From Halomonas alimentaria (GTDB taxonomy: Bacteria; Pseudomonadota; Gammaproteobacteria; Pseudomonadales; Halomonadaceae), in the NCBI RefSeq assembly GCF_009902005.1, contig NZ_WUTT01000001.1:1638541-1702540 (forward strand): DNA of 64,000 bases, in the 5' to 3' direction. The notes below the pieces were generated by a model that was given only the letters and a program-made list of their open reading frames with translations, did not search any database and had not been told where the DNA came from. This document shows, in pieces, positions 44,331 to 53,704 of the stretch (position 1 is its first letter; each line of letters begins with the position of its first letter). Both the position numbers and the translations under genes were made by a program.

Positions 44331-45857
44331 TCAAGGCTGCCTGACGGGCTCTCCCACGGCAGCTTCCGCAGCGGCACCGAGATCCGATCGAGTCGCGATC
44401 GCTTCATTTTGCTCTTGCCACATGGCACGCTCAGCATCCGTTGCCTTGGGAGAGAACATGCCAAGCTGAGCATAGATAATTCCAATGATGGGAGATATCC
44501 AGCACGCGAAAGCCAGTGGGATATAAAGCAGGTTTTCTACGTTGCCATCTGCAATTCCTAGGCCCAGTACACTGATAACAAAGGCTCCACCAGCATTCCA
44601 TGGAACCAAGGGTGACATTAACGTACCGCCCTCTTCAATAGCACGGGACAAGTTGAGAGTTGAATAACCAAGGCCCCGGTATGTAGGTGCATACATGCGA
44701 CCAGGCAACGCAATAGATAGGTAAGGATCACCAGCGACCAGATTGGTGGCGAAAGAAGTCAGCATGGCTGATGTTTGGACACCTTTAAAACTCCTCACCT
44801 TCGACATGATCGCCTGTATGATAGTCTCGAGGCAACGAGTCTTCTCTAACGCACCACCAAAGCCCAAAGCTATAAGAATCAACGAAATAGTCCACATCAT
44901 GGACTGGATTCCACCGCGGTTAAGCAGGCTATCCATCGCTTCTACACCGGTCTCTATAGTGTAGCCATAGTTCGCGAATGTAACCACTTCATGTAACCCG
45001 ACACCTTGAACCATCATGGCTGTTGCTCCGCCCGCCAGCACACCAGCAAACAGAGAGGGAATCGGTGGCATACGCTTGACGGCAAGAATGATTACCAGAA
45101 GAGCCGGAAGTAGCAACCAAGGAGAAATGGTGAAATTTTCTTTCAGCGCCGCGGTAATGGCATTAATTCGTTCAAATGAGGCCGTCTGATCATCGATCAT
45201 GCTGAAGCCGGCAAAAAGATAAATTCCAAGCGCAATCAGCATTGCGGGAATAGTCGTAGGCAGGAGATTCTTGATATGCGAGAAAATATCTGTACCGGTT
45301 ACCGCTGGTGCGAGGTTGGTGGTATCCGACAGGGGCGACACCTTATCGCCGAAGAAAGCACCAGACACCACAGCCCCGGCAGTCCAGTACATGGGAATAT
45401 CGAAACCGGCACCGATACCCATCAAGGCAAGACCAACAGTACCCACCGTACCCCAGGAAGTCCCCAAGGAGACCGAAACTACAGAACAAAGGATCATGGC
45501 TGCGGCAAGAAAGAATGCCGGTGAAAGCAGAGTAAGCCCATAATAAATCAGGCTTGGAACTGTTCCACTAGCAATCCATACCCCGACAATCATCCCTACG
45601 CATATTAGTACGGAAACCGACGGCAGCGAGACGTGAATTACATGAAAAACACCTTCTTCTATCCGCTTCCATCTCAACCCCAGCTTTACACCTACCAATG
45701 AGGTAATGGCAAGACCTATGGCTAGCGGTATATGTGGCGTGAAGTCGCCAAAATAAAATATTTGAACCCCGATTGCAGCTAACGTCAGCAGCACAGGCGT
45801 AAGGGCCAGCGCAAGGCTTGGCTTTTGCAAATCTTCAGAAAACTTTTTCTCTCTCAT
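44331..45857 (-). CDS. NhaC-family Na+/H+ antiporter-like transporter
   Basis: A 508-residue protein with about 11-12 helices of the NhaC family. Landmarks: SLGTSWGTVGTVGLALMGIG, SGAFFGDKVSPLSDTTNLAP, FGGALEKTRCLE, TSFATNLVAGDPYLSIALPGRM and SPLVPWNAGGAFV. The family includes Na+/H+ and malate/lactate exchangers, and related transporters move amino acids. Lying between the dpkA and pipecolate-oxidase genes, it may carry lysine or pipecolate; that is inference. A weak AAGGA precedes the start. Base composition is the lowest in the window. Confidence 0.88.
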   Translation of the reverse strand: MREKKFSEDLQKPSLALALTPVLLTLAAIGVQIFYFGDFTPHIPLAIGLAITSLVGVKLGLRWKRIEEGVFHVIHVSLPSVSVLICVGMIVGVWIASGTVPSLIYYGLTLLSPAFFLAAAMILCSVVSVSLGTSWGTVGTVGLALMGIGAGFDIPMYWTAGAVVSGAFFGDKVSPLSDTTNLAPAVTGTDIFSHIKNLLPTTIPAMLIALGIYLFAGFSMIDDQTASFERINAITAALKENFTISPWLLLPALLVIILAVKRMPPIPSLFAGVLAGGATAMMVQGVGLHEVVTFANYGYTIETGVEAMDSLLNRGGIQSMMWTISLILIALGFGGALEKTRCLETIIQAIMSKVRSFKGVQTSAMLTSFATNLVAGDPYLSIALPGRMYAPTYRGLGYSTLNLSRAIEEGGTLMSPLVPWNAGGAFVISVLGLGIADGNVENLLYIPLAFACWISPIIGIIYAQLGMFSPKATDAERAMWQEQNEAIATRSDLGAAAEAAVGEPVRQP

Positions 45858-45907
45858 TTTATTATCCTTGTCTACCCTGAGTGAAGTATATTACTGTGTT
45901 TTCATCC

Positions 45908-47188
45908 TTATATTAAAACGCGAAGGCACTGACCCGCATGGTAGAGAGTGAACCCTCCTTCATAGGCAGAACTCCATAATGGTTTCGCTTGAATCGGCTT
46001 GCACCGTCGAATTGGTAACGGTAGTTGCGATTCATCCTTCCGTGTCAGGTAACGTGCAAACCCCTTTCCCACTACCGTTCCCGTAGTAATACCTCGGCCA
46101 TTGAAGCCTGTCGCGGCAAGGATGCCAGGGGCTGGCTCGAAGAGGCGCAGCGTATGATCGGGGGTAAAGGCGATTTTTCCCGTCCATGTACATTCCCAAT
46201 CGACCCTACCTAGTTGGGGGAAGTAGTGCCGTTGAATGCGATCGGCCCAGCAGCGCAAATACGCAGACGGCCGCCCTTCTCCACTACCTAAGCTACCTAG
46301 GATCAGGCGTCCTTCGGAGTCACGCCGCATGCTGCTGAGTACCATTCGGGTATCCCATGCGCCTTGCCCTTCTGGCAGAATATCACCGGCAAGTTCATCG
46401 GATAATGGAGTCGAAGCCACCTGAAAAAAGCAGCCCGGAAAGAAGTGGTGGCGCACCTGATTCCAGTCATCTTCTGTGTAGGCGTTCGTGGCAAGCACTA
46501 TGCGGGGAGCCAACACACTGCCTTGCGGAGTAGTAACACGCCAAGATTCGCCTTCACGAGAAACTCCCAGTGCAGGACTCCGAGTAAAGAGATTCGCGCC
46601 GGCTGCATATGCCGCCCTAGCCAGCCCACGTGTATAGGCCGCGGGGTTGAGAGTTCCGGCGCGTCGATCCAGCAGCGCCCGGCGAATCCGCCGAGTCCCT
46701 ACCTTCTTCCAGCAGGCCTCATCTTCCAGCAGCTCCACCGGTGCATCACGCTGCTGAAATTGCACCACACGCCGCGCTAGCTCTTGTTCTCCCTTGGTAT
46801 TGTGCGCCAGATGTAGGGTTCCCGTGCGCGTCGCCTGACAGGCGATATCATGTCGCTCAATCAGGTCGAATACCTCACCCGGCGCCGCACCGAGAATAGC
46901 GTTGGCACGCTCACCGTCTTTCTCGCCGAGGGCATCACAGATATCCTGGGGCGGGATCCATAGCCCCGCGTTTACCAAACCAACATTTAGGCCCGACCCG
47001 CCACTGGGAATCTCACCCGATTCGATCAACGTGGCTGTAGTACCCGCCTCGGCTAAGTGCAGCGCCGTACTCAACCCAGTAATACCTGCACCCACCACGA
47101 TGACATCGGCAGACTGGCGTCCTTCGAGGGCTGGCAGATCCAGACATGGCTCCGGCGACGTAACGTGCCACAGACACTGCTCTTTCAT
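45908..47188 (-). CDS. amaA: L-pipecolate oxidase (FAD, DAO family; AmaA-like)
   Basis: A 426-residue FAD oxidoreductase. The dinucleotide site is VIVVGAGITGLSTALHLAEAG near residue 29; other landmarks are SGGSGLNVGLVNAGLW, RTGTLHLAHN, ATNAYTED, WTGKIAFTPDHTLRLFEPAPG and the flavin end GFNGRGITTGTVVG. AmaA oxidises L-pipecolate to piperideine-6-carboxylate, which opens to 2-aminoadipate semialdehyde. It lies directly downstream of amaB on the same strand, as expected for that pathway. GAGGAGGGG gives a strong ribosome site. Confidence 0.87.
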   Translation of the reverse strand: MKEQCLWHVTSPEPCLDLPALEGRQSADVIVVGAGITGLSTALHLAEAGTTATLIESGEIPSGGSGLNVGLVNAGLWIPPQDICDALGEKDGERANAILGAAPGEVFDLIERHDIACQATRTGTLHLAHNTKGEQELARRVVQFQQRDAPVELLEDEACWKKVGTRRIRRALLDRRAGTLNPAAYTRGLARAAYAAGANLFTRSPALGVSREGESWRVTTPQGSVLAPRIVLATNAYTEDDWNQVRHHFFPGCFFQVASTPLSDELAGDILPEGQGAWDTRMVLSSMRRDSEGRLILGSLGSGEGRPSAYLRCWADRIQRHYFPQLGRVDWECTWTGKIAFTPDHTLRLFEPAPGILAATGFNGRGITTGTVVGKGFARYLTRKDESQLPLPIRRCKPIQAKPLWSSAYEGGFTLYHAGQCLRVLI

Positions 47189-47231
47189 TACCCCTCCTCA
47201 AACAGTACGCGGACTCAACGCACCATCTCTG

Positions 47232-48725
47232 TCAATCAAATTTAATCCCTTGTGCCAAGGGTAACTCACGAGAGTAGTTGACAGTATTAGTCTGACGACG
47301 CATGTAGCTCTTCCAGACATCTGACCCCGACTCACGGCCGCCTCCGGTCTCCTTCTCGCCACCAAAGGCACCACCGATCTCCGCCCCGCTGGGCCCGATA
47401 TTAACGTTGGCGATGCCGCAGTCGCTGCCCACGTCGGAGACGAAGGTTTCCGCCTCGCGCACATCGGTGGTGAAGATGCACGACGATAGTCCCTGGGGCA
47501 CATCATTCTGCAGCGCCATGGCTTCATCGAAGGTGTCGTAGGTCAGCACATAGAGAATGGGCGCGAAGGTCTCGTTCTTGACCAGCTCGTCCTGACCCTC
47601 GGCTTCGACGATGGCCGGCGAGACGTAGTAGCCGTCGGGATACTGATCGGCCAGCTGACGCTCTCCCCCGAAGACCCGACAGCCTCGCTCCCTAGCCTTC
47701 GCAAGCACCGACTGCATCTGCTCGAAGGCCTGGGCATCGATCAGCGGACCCACCAAATTCCCCGCCATAGGATCGCCGATGGTCACCCCAGCATAGGCCT
47801 TCTTGACACGCTCGAGTACCTCATCGCGTACCGAAGCATGCACGATCAAACGACGCAGAGTGGTACAGCGCTGCCCCGCGGTACCCACCGCGGAGAACAG
47901 GATGGCGCGCACTGCCATGTCCAGGTCCGCGCTGGGAGCCAGGATCATGGCGTTGTTGCCGCCCAACTCCAAGATGCTGCGGCCAAAGCGGGCCGCCACC
48001 CGCGGGGCAACTTGGTGCCCCATTCGGGTACTGCCTGTGGCGCTGATCAGCGGCACACGCGGATCATCGGTGAGGCACTCGCCCGCCTCGCGCTCCCCGA
48101 TGATGACCTGGCTAAGATCCTTGGGCGCCTCCTCGCCAAATTCCTGCATGGCTCGCTCGAGCAAGGCCTGGCAGGCCAGTGCACACAGCGGGGTCTTCTC
48201 GGAGGGCTTCCACAGCAGGCTATTGCCGCACACCAGGGCCAGGGCGGCGTTCCAGGCCCAAGGAGCCACCGGGAAGTTGAAGGCGGTGATCAGGCCGATC
48301 GGCCCCAGGGGGTGCCAGCTCTCGCGCATATGGTGGCCGGGGCGCTCGGAAGCGATGGTCAGCCCGTACAACTGACGAGACTGCCCTACGGCGAGGTCGC
48401 AGATATCGATCATCTCCTGCACCTCGCCGAGGCCTTCCTGGTAGATCTTGCCGCACTCCAGGGTAACCAGGGTGCCGAGGTCCTCCTTGTGGCGACGCAG
48501 CTGCTCGCCGAACAGGCGCACCAGCTCGCCGCGGCGCGGTGCCGGCACGCGGCGCCACGCGTCAAAGGCCGACTGCGCACGATCAATTCGCGCTTTCACC
48601 TGCTCGGCATTCTCTAACTGAACCCGCCCTATCTCACCTCCGTCGGTGGGGGAAAACACCACATAGTCGCCGCCACGATAAAGAGATTCTTCCACACCGA
48701 GGCGCTGCATGATGGAACCAATCAT
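47232..48725 (-). CDS. amaB: L-2-aminoadipate-6-semialdehyde dehydrogenase (ALDH7 family)
   Basis: A 497-residue aldehyde dehydrogenase. Catalytic residues: Asn in TAFNFPVAPWAWN, Glu in LELGGNNA, Cys in GQRCTTLRRL. The ELGGNN and GQRCTT forms are those of the ALDH7 (antiquitin) family, which oxidises aminoadipate semialdehyde. AGGAGGAAG before 48725 supports that start; an upstream in-frame codon at 48764 is not favoured. It is divergent from the LysR gene and 43 bases upstream of amaA. Codon use is again of the high-G+C type. Confidence 0.92.
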   Translation of the reverse strand: MIGSIMQRLGVEESLYRGGDYVVFSPTDGGEIGRVQLENAEQVKARIDRAQSAFDAWRRVPAPRRGELVRLFGEQLRRHKEDLGTLVTLECGKIYQEGLGEVQEMIDICDLAVGQSRQLYGLTIASERPGHHMRESWHPLGPIGLITAFNFPVAPWAWNAALALVCGNSLLWKPSEKTPLCALACQALLERAMQEFGEEAPKDLSQVIIGEREAGECLTDDPRVPLISATGSTRMGHQVAPRVAARFGRSILELGGNNAMILAPSADLDMAVRAILFSAVGTAGQRCTTLRRLIVHASVRDEVLERVKKAYAGVTIGDPMAGNLVGPLIDAQAFEQMQSVLAKARERGCRVFGGERQLADQYPDGYYVSPAIVEAEGQDELVKNETFAPILYVLTYDTFDEAMALQNDVPQGLSSCIFTTDVREAETFVSDVGSDCGIANVNIGPSGAEIGGAFGGEKETGGGRESGSDVWKSYMRRQTNTVNYSRELPLAQGIKFD

Positions 48726-48784
48726 TCTTCCTCCTACTGCTGAATCTGCCCAAATGGGGAACACCCGCAGTATTGCCGTACCCC

Positions 48785-48813
48785 TTGACCTGCCTCAAAC
48801 GACGTTTTATATG
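48785..48813 (+). promoter_or_regulatory. Sigma-70 type promoter of the LysR gene
   Basis: TTGACC (48785-48790), a 17-base spacer and TATATG (48808-48813) form a near-consensus promoter. Translation starts at 48848. It lies in the divergent gap with amaB. Confidence 0.65.
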
Positions 48814-48847
48814 GAGGTCATTCCTTTTTTTCTTGGAGCTCCCTACC

Positions 48848-49807
48848 ATGAGTCGACGCCACCTGCCCACGCTGACCGCCATGCAATGTTTCGAGGCCGC
48901 CGCCCGCCACTTGAGCTTCACCCGGGCCGCTGAGGAGCTCAACCTCACCCAGAGCGCCGTCAGCAAGCAGGTGGCACAGCTGGAGTCGGTGTTGGAACAC
49001 CCGCTGTTTCGTCGCGTGCGCAAGCGTCTTCAGGTCACCCCCGAGGGATCCCTCTACCTGACCGAGGTACGCAAGATTCTCGCCCAGGTGGAGATGTCCA
49101 CTCGCTACATGCAGTCCTACGGCGGCCAGAGCGAGGTTCTCAATATCACCACCCTGCCGACATTCGGTGCTCGCTGGCTAATTCCTCGCCTCAACGGCTT
49201 TCGCTTCCGCCATCCCGATGTCTACCTGAATATCAGCAACCGGGTGGAACCCTTCGACCTGGACAAGGAGCGCGTGGACGTGGCGTTCTTCTTCGGACAT
49301 GGCGCCTGGCCCAAGGCGGAGTGCATCAAGCTACTTGACGAGGAAATGGTCGCCGTCTGTGCCCCTGATGTGATCCCCGCCGGCGGCGTCCAGGATCCCC
49401 TGGCGCTCACCAGCATGGTTCTGCTGCAGAGCGCCACGCGCCCCGAGGCCTGGCACAACTGGTTCAAGGCTCAGGACCTCTATACCGAGCACAGCTACCA
49501 TGGGCCACGCTTCGACACCTTCTCCATGACCCTGCGCGCCGCCAGGGCCGGCTGTGGGGTAGCGCTAGTGCCCCGTTTCCTGGCCGAGGAGGAGCTGACG
49601 GCGGGCCAGCTCACTACTCCCTGGGAGTTCTCGCTGACCAGCCGCGATGCCTACTATCTTGCCTACCCCGAGCACAAGGCCGAGCAGGTCAAGATTCGTG
49701 GATTCATCGACTGGATAATCGAGCACCTCGAGTCCTCTGAACGGCCTGAGAAAGCCTCGACCTGTCGAGCCGCACATGCTCTAACCGCTATCGCCGAAGC
49801 CCCATAG
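48848..49807 (+). CDS. LysR-family regulator (GcvA-like) of the lysine island
   Basis: A 319-residue regulator: N-terminal winged helix (LPTLTAMQCFEAAARHLSFTR, LNLTQSAVSKQVAQLE) and a periplasmic-binding-like effector domain. The start at 48848 follows TTGGAG and gives the GcvA-type N-terminus SRRHLP. Divergent from amaB with 122 bases between, it probably controls amaB-amaA and responds to an intermediate of pipecolate or lysine breakdown, as does the LysR gene beside amaAB in Pseudomonas putida. Confidence 0.9.
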   Translation: MSRRHLPTLTAMQCFEAAARHLSFTRAAEELNLTQSAVSKQVAQLESVLEHPLFRRVRKRLQVTPEGSLYLTEVRKILAQVEMSTRYMQSYGGQSEVLNITTLPTFGARWLIPRLNGFRFRHPDVYLNISNRVEPFDLDKERVDVAFFFGHGAWPKAECIKLLDEEMVAVCAPDVIPAGGVQDPLALTSMVLLQSATRPEAWHNWFKAQDLYTEHSYHGPRFDTFSMTLRAARAGCGVALVPRFLAEEELTAGQLTTPWEFSLTSRDAYYLAYPEHKAEQVKIRGFIDWIIEHLESSERPEKASTCRAAHALTAIAEAP

Positions 49808-49916
49808 CGCTCCAATCCCCCCTGGAATGTCAACGCCACTTTTTATCGTTTGCTAGGCCTGGCGGGGCCGGTATTGAATAAAGAGAAAAGTCGCTAGGAA
49901 GAGGCCAGCGAGTGCC

Positions 49917-51167
49917 ATGACAACACCACAAGAGAGCCAGGTCTGCGTGATCGGCGCCGGCGTGATTGGTATCACTGCGGCACTGGCCCTGCAGCAACGT
50001 GGCCTCTCGGTCACAGTACTTGATCCTCAAGGGCCGGGAGAAGGCACCTCGTCTGGAAATGCCGGCTATATTGCTGTAGAGCTGATCAACCCCCTGGCCA
50101 CGCCTCACACCCTGCGCCAAGCCCCGAGTCTCTGGCTGGATCCTCATGGCCCCCTGGCCCTGCCGCTGCGATATCTTCCCGCCGTAGCGCCCTGGCTCGC
50201 GCGTTTCATCGCCGCGGCGAGCCCACGGCGGGTAGAGGAGTCACGCCGAGCGATCCACGCCCTCAACAGTGAGGCAGTCACCGCCTGGCAGCGCTGCCTG
50301 GCAAAGGCCGACGCCAGCGATGCCTTGGTCCAATCCGGTTACCTGATGGTCTGGGAGTCGCCTCGAGGAATGGCGGCAGCCCGGCAGCACATGGCGCAGT
50401 TGGAGCAATGGGGGCAGCAGGTTGTCTGGCTGGAAGGCGCCGATCTCCAGCGCCATGAACCGGGACTGCAGGACGGGCTCAGTCACGGGCTCTATCTGCC
50501 CAAGGCCCACCAGGTTCGCGACCCCTATGCCCTGGTCCAGCGTCTGGCGGGGGTACTGACCCAGCGGGGTAGCAGTATAGTTAAGACCACAGTCGAAGCC
50601 GTACATCCACAGGATACTGGCGTGACCCTAGAGACTGACGACGGCCCGTACCATGCCGATCACGCCGTTATCGCAGCGGGCGCCTGGAGTCACCGGCTGG
50701 CCGGACAGCTGGGGCTTTCGATTCCCTTGGAAACCGAGCGGGGCTATCACCTCACTCTGCCCTCTCGAGTGCAGGCGTTGAAACAACCCGTGGGCTCAGC
50801 TGAGCGTCACTGCGTCATGACCCCCATGAGCTGCGGTTTGCGTATCGTCAGCTTCACCGAGTTGGGCGGCCTGACCTTGCCTCCGATCATGCGTCGTTAT
50901 CGTTCACTGCGTCATCACGCCAAGGCTCTACTCCAGGACTCATCTGGAATCGAGACCGCCCAAGAGTGGATGGGCTTCAGGCCTACCCTGCCCGACTCCC
51001 TGCCTGTGATCGATACCCATCCCGAACATCCTTGTGTGCACTTCGCCTTCGGCCACCAGCACCTGGGACTCACCCAGGCCGCCATTACCGCTGAGCTCTT
51101 GAGCGCACTAGTATTTGGCGAAGCACCACACATTGACCTGAAGCCATATCGCGCCTCCAGATTCTAA
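49917..51167 (+). CDS. FAD-dependent D-amino acid dehydrogenase (DadA-like)
   Basis: A 416-residue DAO-family flavoprotein. It has CVIGAGVIGITAALALQQRG at residue 8, SSGNAGYIAVELINPLA, VIAAGAWSHRLA and MGFRPTLPDSLPVID, with FGHQHLGLTQA at the flavin end. DadA-type enzymes deaminate D-amino acids to 2-oxo acids. In this island it could convert D-lysine to the keto acid that cyclises to piperideine-2-carboxylate, the DpkA substrate; D-proline or another amino acid is possible. The 109-base gap to the LysR gene has no clear site. Confidence 0.85.
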   Translation: MTTPQESQVCVIGAGVIGITAALALQQRGLSVTVLDPQGPGEGTSSGNAGYIAVELINPLATPHTLRQAPSLWLDPHGPLALPLRYLPAVAPWLARFIAAASPRRVEESRRAIHALNSEAVTAWQRCLAKADASDALVQSGYLMVWESPRGMAAARQHMAQLEQWGQQVVWLEGADLQRHEPGLQDGLSHGLYLPKAHQVRDPYALVQRLAGVLTQRGSSIVKTTVEAVHPQDTGVTLETDDGPYHADHAVIAAGAWSHRLAGQLGLSIPLETERGYHLTLPSRVQALKQPVGSAERHCVMTPMSCGLRIVSFTELGGLTLPPIMRRYRSLRHHAKALLQDSSGIETAQEWMGFRPTLPDSLPVIDTHPEHPCVHFAFGHQHLGLTQAAITAELLSALVFGEAPHIDLKPYRASRF

Positions 51168-51347
51168 AGGTTAGCTAGTGTGGTGTCTCACAAGTAAGTA
51201 CTATAAATATAGTCTATCCTGATACCTGAATTCCGCACCATTGCTGGAGGTGGTCGAGCAGCGTCAGCTCTTGATCGACGCACCGACAAGCCAGATTAAT
51301 TATGCGAACTTGAGAATCGCCACACTAGGATATTGGTGGAGGGATGC

Positions 51348-52727
51348 TCAACACTCGATCCCGCTGACGGCAAGGCCACCCTTAGAAGTCTCCTTGTACT
51401 TCTCCTGCATGTCGGCGCCGGTGTCGCGCATGGTGCGGATCACCTTGTCCAGCGATATGAAGTGCTGGCCATCGCCGCGCAGGGCCATCTGGGCGGCGTT
51501 GATCGCCTTCACCGAGGCGATGGCGTTGCGCTCGATGCACGGCACCTGGACGAGGCCGCCTACCGGGTCGCAGGTCAGGCCCAGGTTGTGCTCCAGGCCG
51601 ATCTCGGCGGCGTTCTCCACCTGATCGATACTGCCGCCCATCACCTCGGTGAGACCGGCGGCGGCCATGGCGCAGGCGGAGCCCACCTCGCCCTGGCAGC
51701 CCACCTCGGCGCCGGAGATGGAGGCGTTCTTCTTGCACAGGATGCCCACGGCACCGGCGGCGAGCAGGAAGTCCACCACGTCGCGCTCGCTGGCGCCCTT
51801 GCGGAACTGCATGTAGTAGTGCAGTACCGCCGGAATGATGCCGGCCGCGCCGTTGGTGGGGGCGGTGACCATGCGCCCGCCGGCGGCGTTCTCCTCGTTG
51901 ACCGCCAGGGCGTAGAGGTTGACCCAGTCCATGGCCGACATGGTGGTAGCGATCAGCGAGTCGTCGTCGCTGCTGTCCAGCAGGCGCTGGTGCAGCGAGC
52001 GGGCGCGACGGCGGACATTGAGCCCGCCGGGCAGCACGCCCTCCGCTTCCAGCCCCTTCTCCACGCAGGCCTTCATGGCCTGCCAGATCTCGCACAGCCC
52101 GGCGCGGATCTCGTCCTCGCTGCGCCACGCCTTCTCGTTCTCGAGCATCAGCTCGCCGATGCGCAGGCCGCTCTCGCGGCACATGCGCAGCAGCTCGTCG
52201 CCGGTCTGGAAGTCGTAGGGAATCTCGGTGTGGTCGGTGTCCAGCACCCCCTCGGCGGCCTGGGCCTCGTCGATGACGAAGCCGCCACCCACCGAGTAGT
52301 AGGTGTTGCGGTAGAGCTCGCCGGCGTCGCCGTGGGCTATCAGGCGCATGGCGTTGGGGTGGCGCGGCAGGCTCTCCTCGAGCAGGCGCATGTCCCGCTG
52401 CCAGTCGAAGGCGACATCATGGCGGCTAGCCAGATGCAGGTTACCCGAGGACTTCAGGGCCTCGATACGCGGCGCGATGACGTCGGGGTCGATGCGGTCG
52501 GGGCGCTCGCCCATCAGCCCCATGATCACCGCACGGTCGGTGCCATGGCCGATGCCGGTGGCGGAGAGCGAGCCATAGAGCTCGACCTCGAGACGCGTGA
52601 CGTGCTCGGTCAGCTCCCTGGCCTCGAGCTCGGAGACGAAGTTGCAGGCGGCCTGCATCGGACCCACGGTGTGGGAACTGGACGGCCCGACGCCGACCTT
52701 GAACAGATCGAAGACGCTGATTGGCAT
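51348..52727 (-). CDS. sdaA: L-serine ammonia-lyase (iron-sulfur)
   Basis: A 459-residue serine dehydratase turning L-serine to pyruvate and ammonia. An N-terminal beta domain ([21 protein letters not shown]) and a C-terminal alpha domain carry the [4Fe-4S] cysteines in [22 protein letters not shown] and [14 protein letters not shown] (only parts are quoted). It is the single-chain SdaA/SdaB type. Last gene of the glyA-sox-purU group, it disposes of the serine made by GlyA. Upstream of its 3' end, 51168-51347 contains no gene. Confidence 0.95.
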   Translation of the reverse strand: MPISVFDLFKVGVGPSSSHTVGPMQAACNFVSELEARELTEHVTRLEVELYGSLSATGIGHGTDRAVIMGLMGERPDRIDPDVIAPRIEALKSSGNLHLASRHDVAFDWQRDMRLLEESLPRHPNAMRLIAHGDAGELYRNTYYSVGGGFVIDEAQAAEGVLDTDHTEIPYDFQTGDELLRMCRESGLRIGELMLENEKAWRSEDEIRAGLCEIWQAMKACVEKGLEAEGVLPGGLNVRRRARSLHQRLLDSSDDDSLIATTMSAMDWVNLYALAVNEENAAGGRMVTAPTNGAAGIIPAVLHYYMQFRKGASERDVVDFLLAAGAVGILCKKNASISGAEVGCQGEVGSACAMAAAGLTEVMGGSIDQVENAAEIGLEHNLGLTCDPVGGLVQVPCIERNAIASVKAINAAQMALRGDGQHFISLDKVIRTMRDTGADMQEKYKETSKGGLAVSGIEC

Positions 52728-52775
52728 GATGCTATGACCTTGTTGTTGGATTCATCGAGAGGCGCCTGACGGTGC

Positions 52776-53642
52776 CTATCGATCGAAGACTACGGTGCGT
52801 TTAGCGTGCAGGAAGACACGGCGCTCCACGTGCAGGGCCACCGCTCGGGCCAGGGTGAGGCACTCGACGTCACGCCCCTTGGCCACCAGGTCCTCCGGGT
52901 AGTCGGCGTGGCTCACCGGCTCCACGCCCTGGGTGATGATCGGCCCCTCGTCCAGGTCATCGTTGATGTAGTGGGCAGTGGCGCCGACCAGCTTGACGCC
53001 CTTCTCGTAGGCCTGGTGGTAGGGCCTGGCACCCTTGAAGCCGGGCAGCAGGGAGTGGTGGATATTGATGGCGCGGCCGCTGAGCTTCTCGCACATGTCG
53101 CTGGAGAGCACCTGCATATAGCGGGCCAGGATCACCAGCTCGGCGCCGCTCTCCTGAACCACCTGCCACACCTGCGCCTCCTGCTCGGGCTTGGTCTCGG
53201 GGGTGATCGGAAAGTGGTGATAGGGAATGCCGTGCCACTCCGCCAGGTCGGCCAGGTCCGGGTGGTTGGAGACGATGGCGCGTATCTCGATGGGCAGCTG
53301 GCCGATGCGATAGCGGTAAAGCAGGTCATTCAGGCAGTGATCCGCCTTGGAGACCATGATCACCACCGGCATGCGCGTGCCGGGGGCGGTGAGTTCGAAG
53401 CTCATCTCGAACTCGGCGGCGCGGGCGGCGAACTCGGCCTGGAAGGCCTCGGCATCGAAGCCTTCAGCCTCCGGCTTGAACTCCGTGCGGATAAAGAAGC
53501 GCCCGCTCAGCCGGTCGTCGAAGGAGTGCTGCTCGGTGATGTAGCAGCGGCTCTCCTTGAGGAAACGCGTCACCACGTCCACGGTGCCCAGCCGGCTCGG
53601 GCACTGGGCCGCCAGGATCCAGCGATTGTTGTTGTCTTTCAT
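52776..53642 (-). CDS. purU: Formyltetrahydrofolate deformylase
   Basis: A 288-residue enzyme with an N-terminal ACT domain (AAQCPSRLGTVDVVTRFL) and a formyltransferase-like hydrolase domain (INIHHSLLPGF, GATAHYINDDLDEGPII) including the catalytic Asn-His-Asp set. It releases formate from 10-formyl-THF and so balances the one-carbon pool filled by sarcosine oxidation. A 9-bp hairpin (GGGCCGGCA/TGCCGGCCC, 53660-53679) separates it from soxG and may damp read-through. Confidence 0.95.
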   Translation of the reverse strand: MKDNNNRWILAAQCPSRLGTVDVVTRFLKESRCYITEQHSFDDRLSGRFFIRTEFKPEAEGFDAEAFQAEFAARAAEFEMSFELTAPGTRMPVVIMVSKADHCLNDLLYRYRIGQLPIEIRAIVSNHPDLADLAEWHGIPYHHFPITPETKPEQEAQVWQVVQESGAELVILARYMQVLSSDMCEKLSGRAINIHHSLLPGFKGARPYHQAYEKGVKLVGATAHYINDDLDEGPIITQGVEPVSHADYPEDLVAKGRDVECLTLARAVALHVERRVFLHAKRTVVFDR

Positions 53643-53659
53643 CTCATCTCTCCCGAAAG

Positions 53660-53679
53660 GGGCCGGCAGATGCCGGCCC
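53660..53679 (-). terminator. Hairpin between soxG and purU
   Basis: GGGCCGGCA (53660-53668) pairs with TGCCGGCCC (53671-53679). On the minus strand only CCTTTC follows, so it may be a partial terminator or an mRNA-processing/stability site inside the operon. Confidence 0.5.
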
Positions 53680-53704
53680 TCTCTCTTCTAACAAGCAACA
53701 GCTG

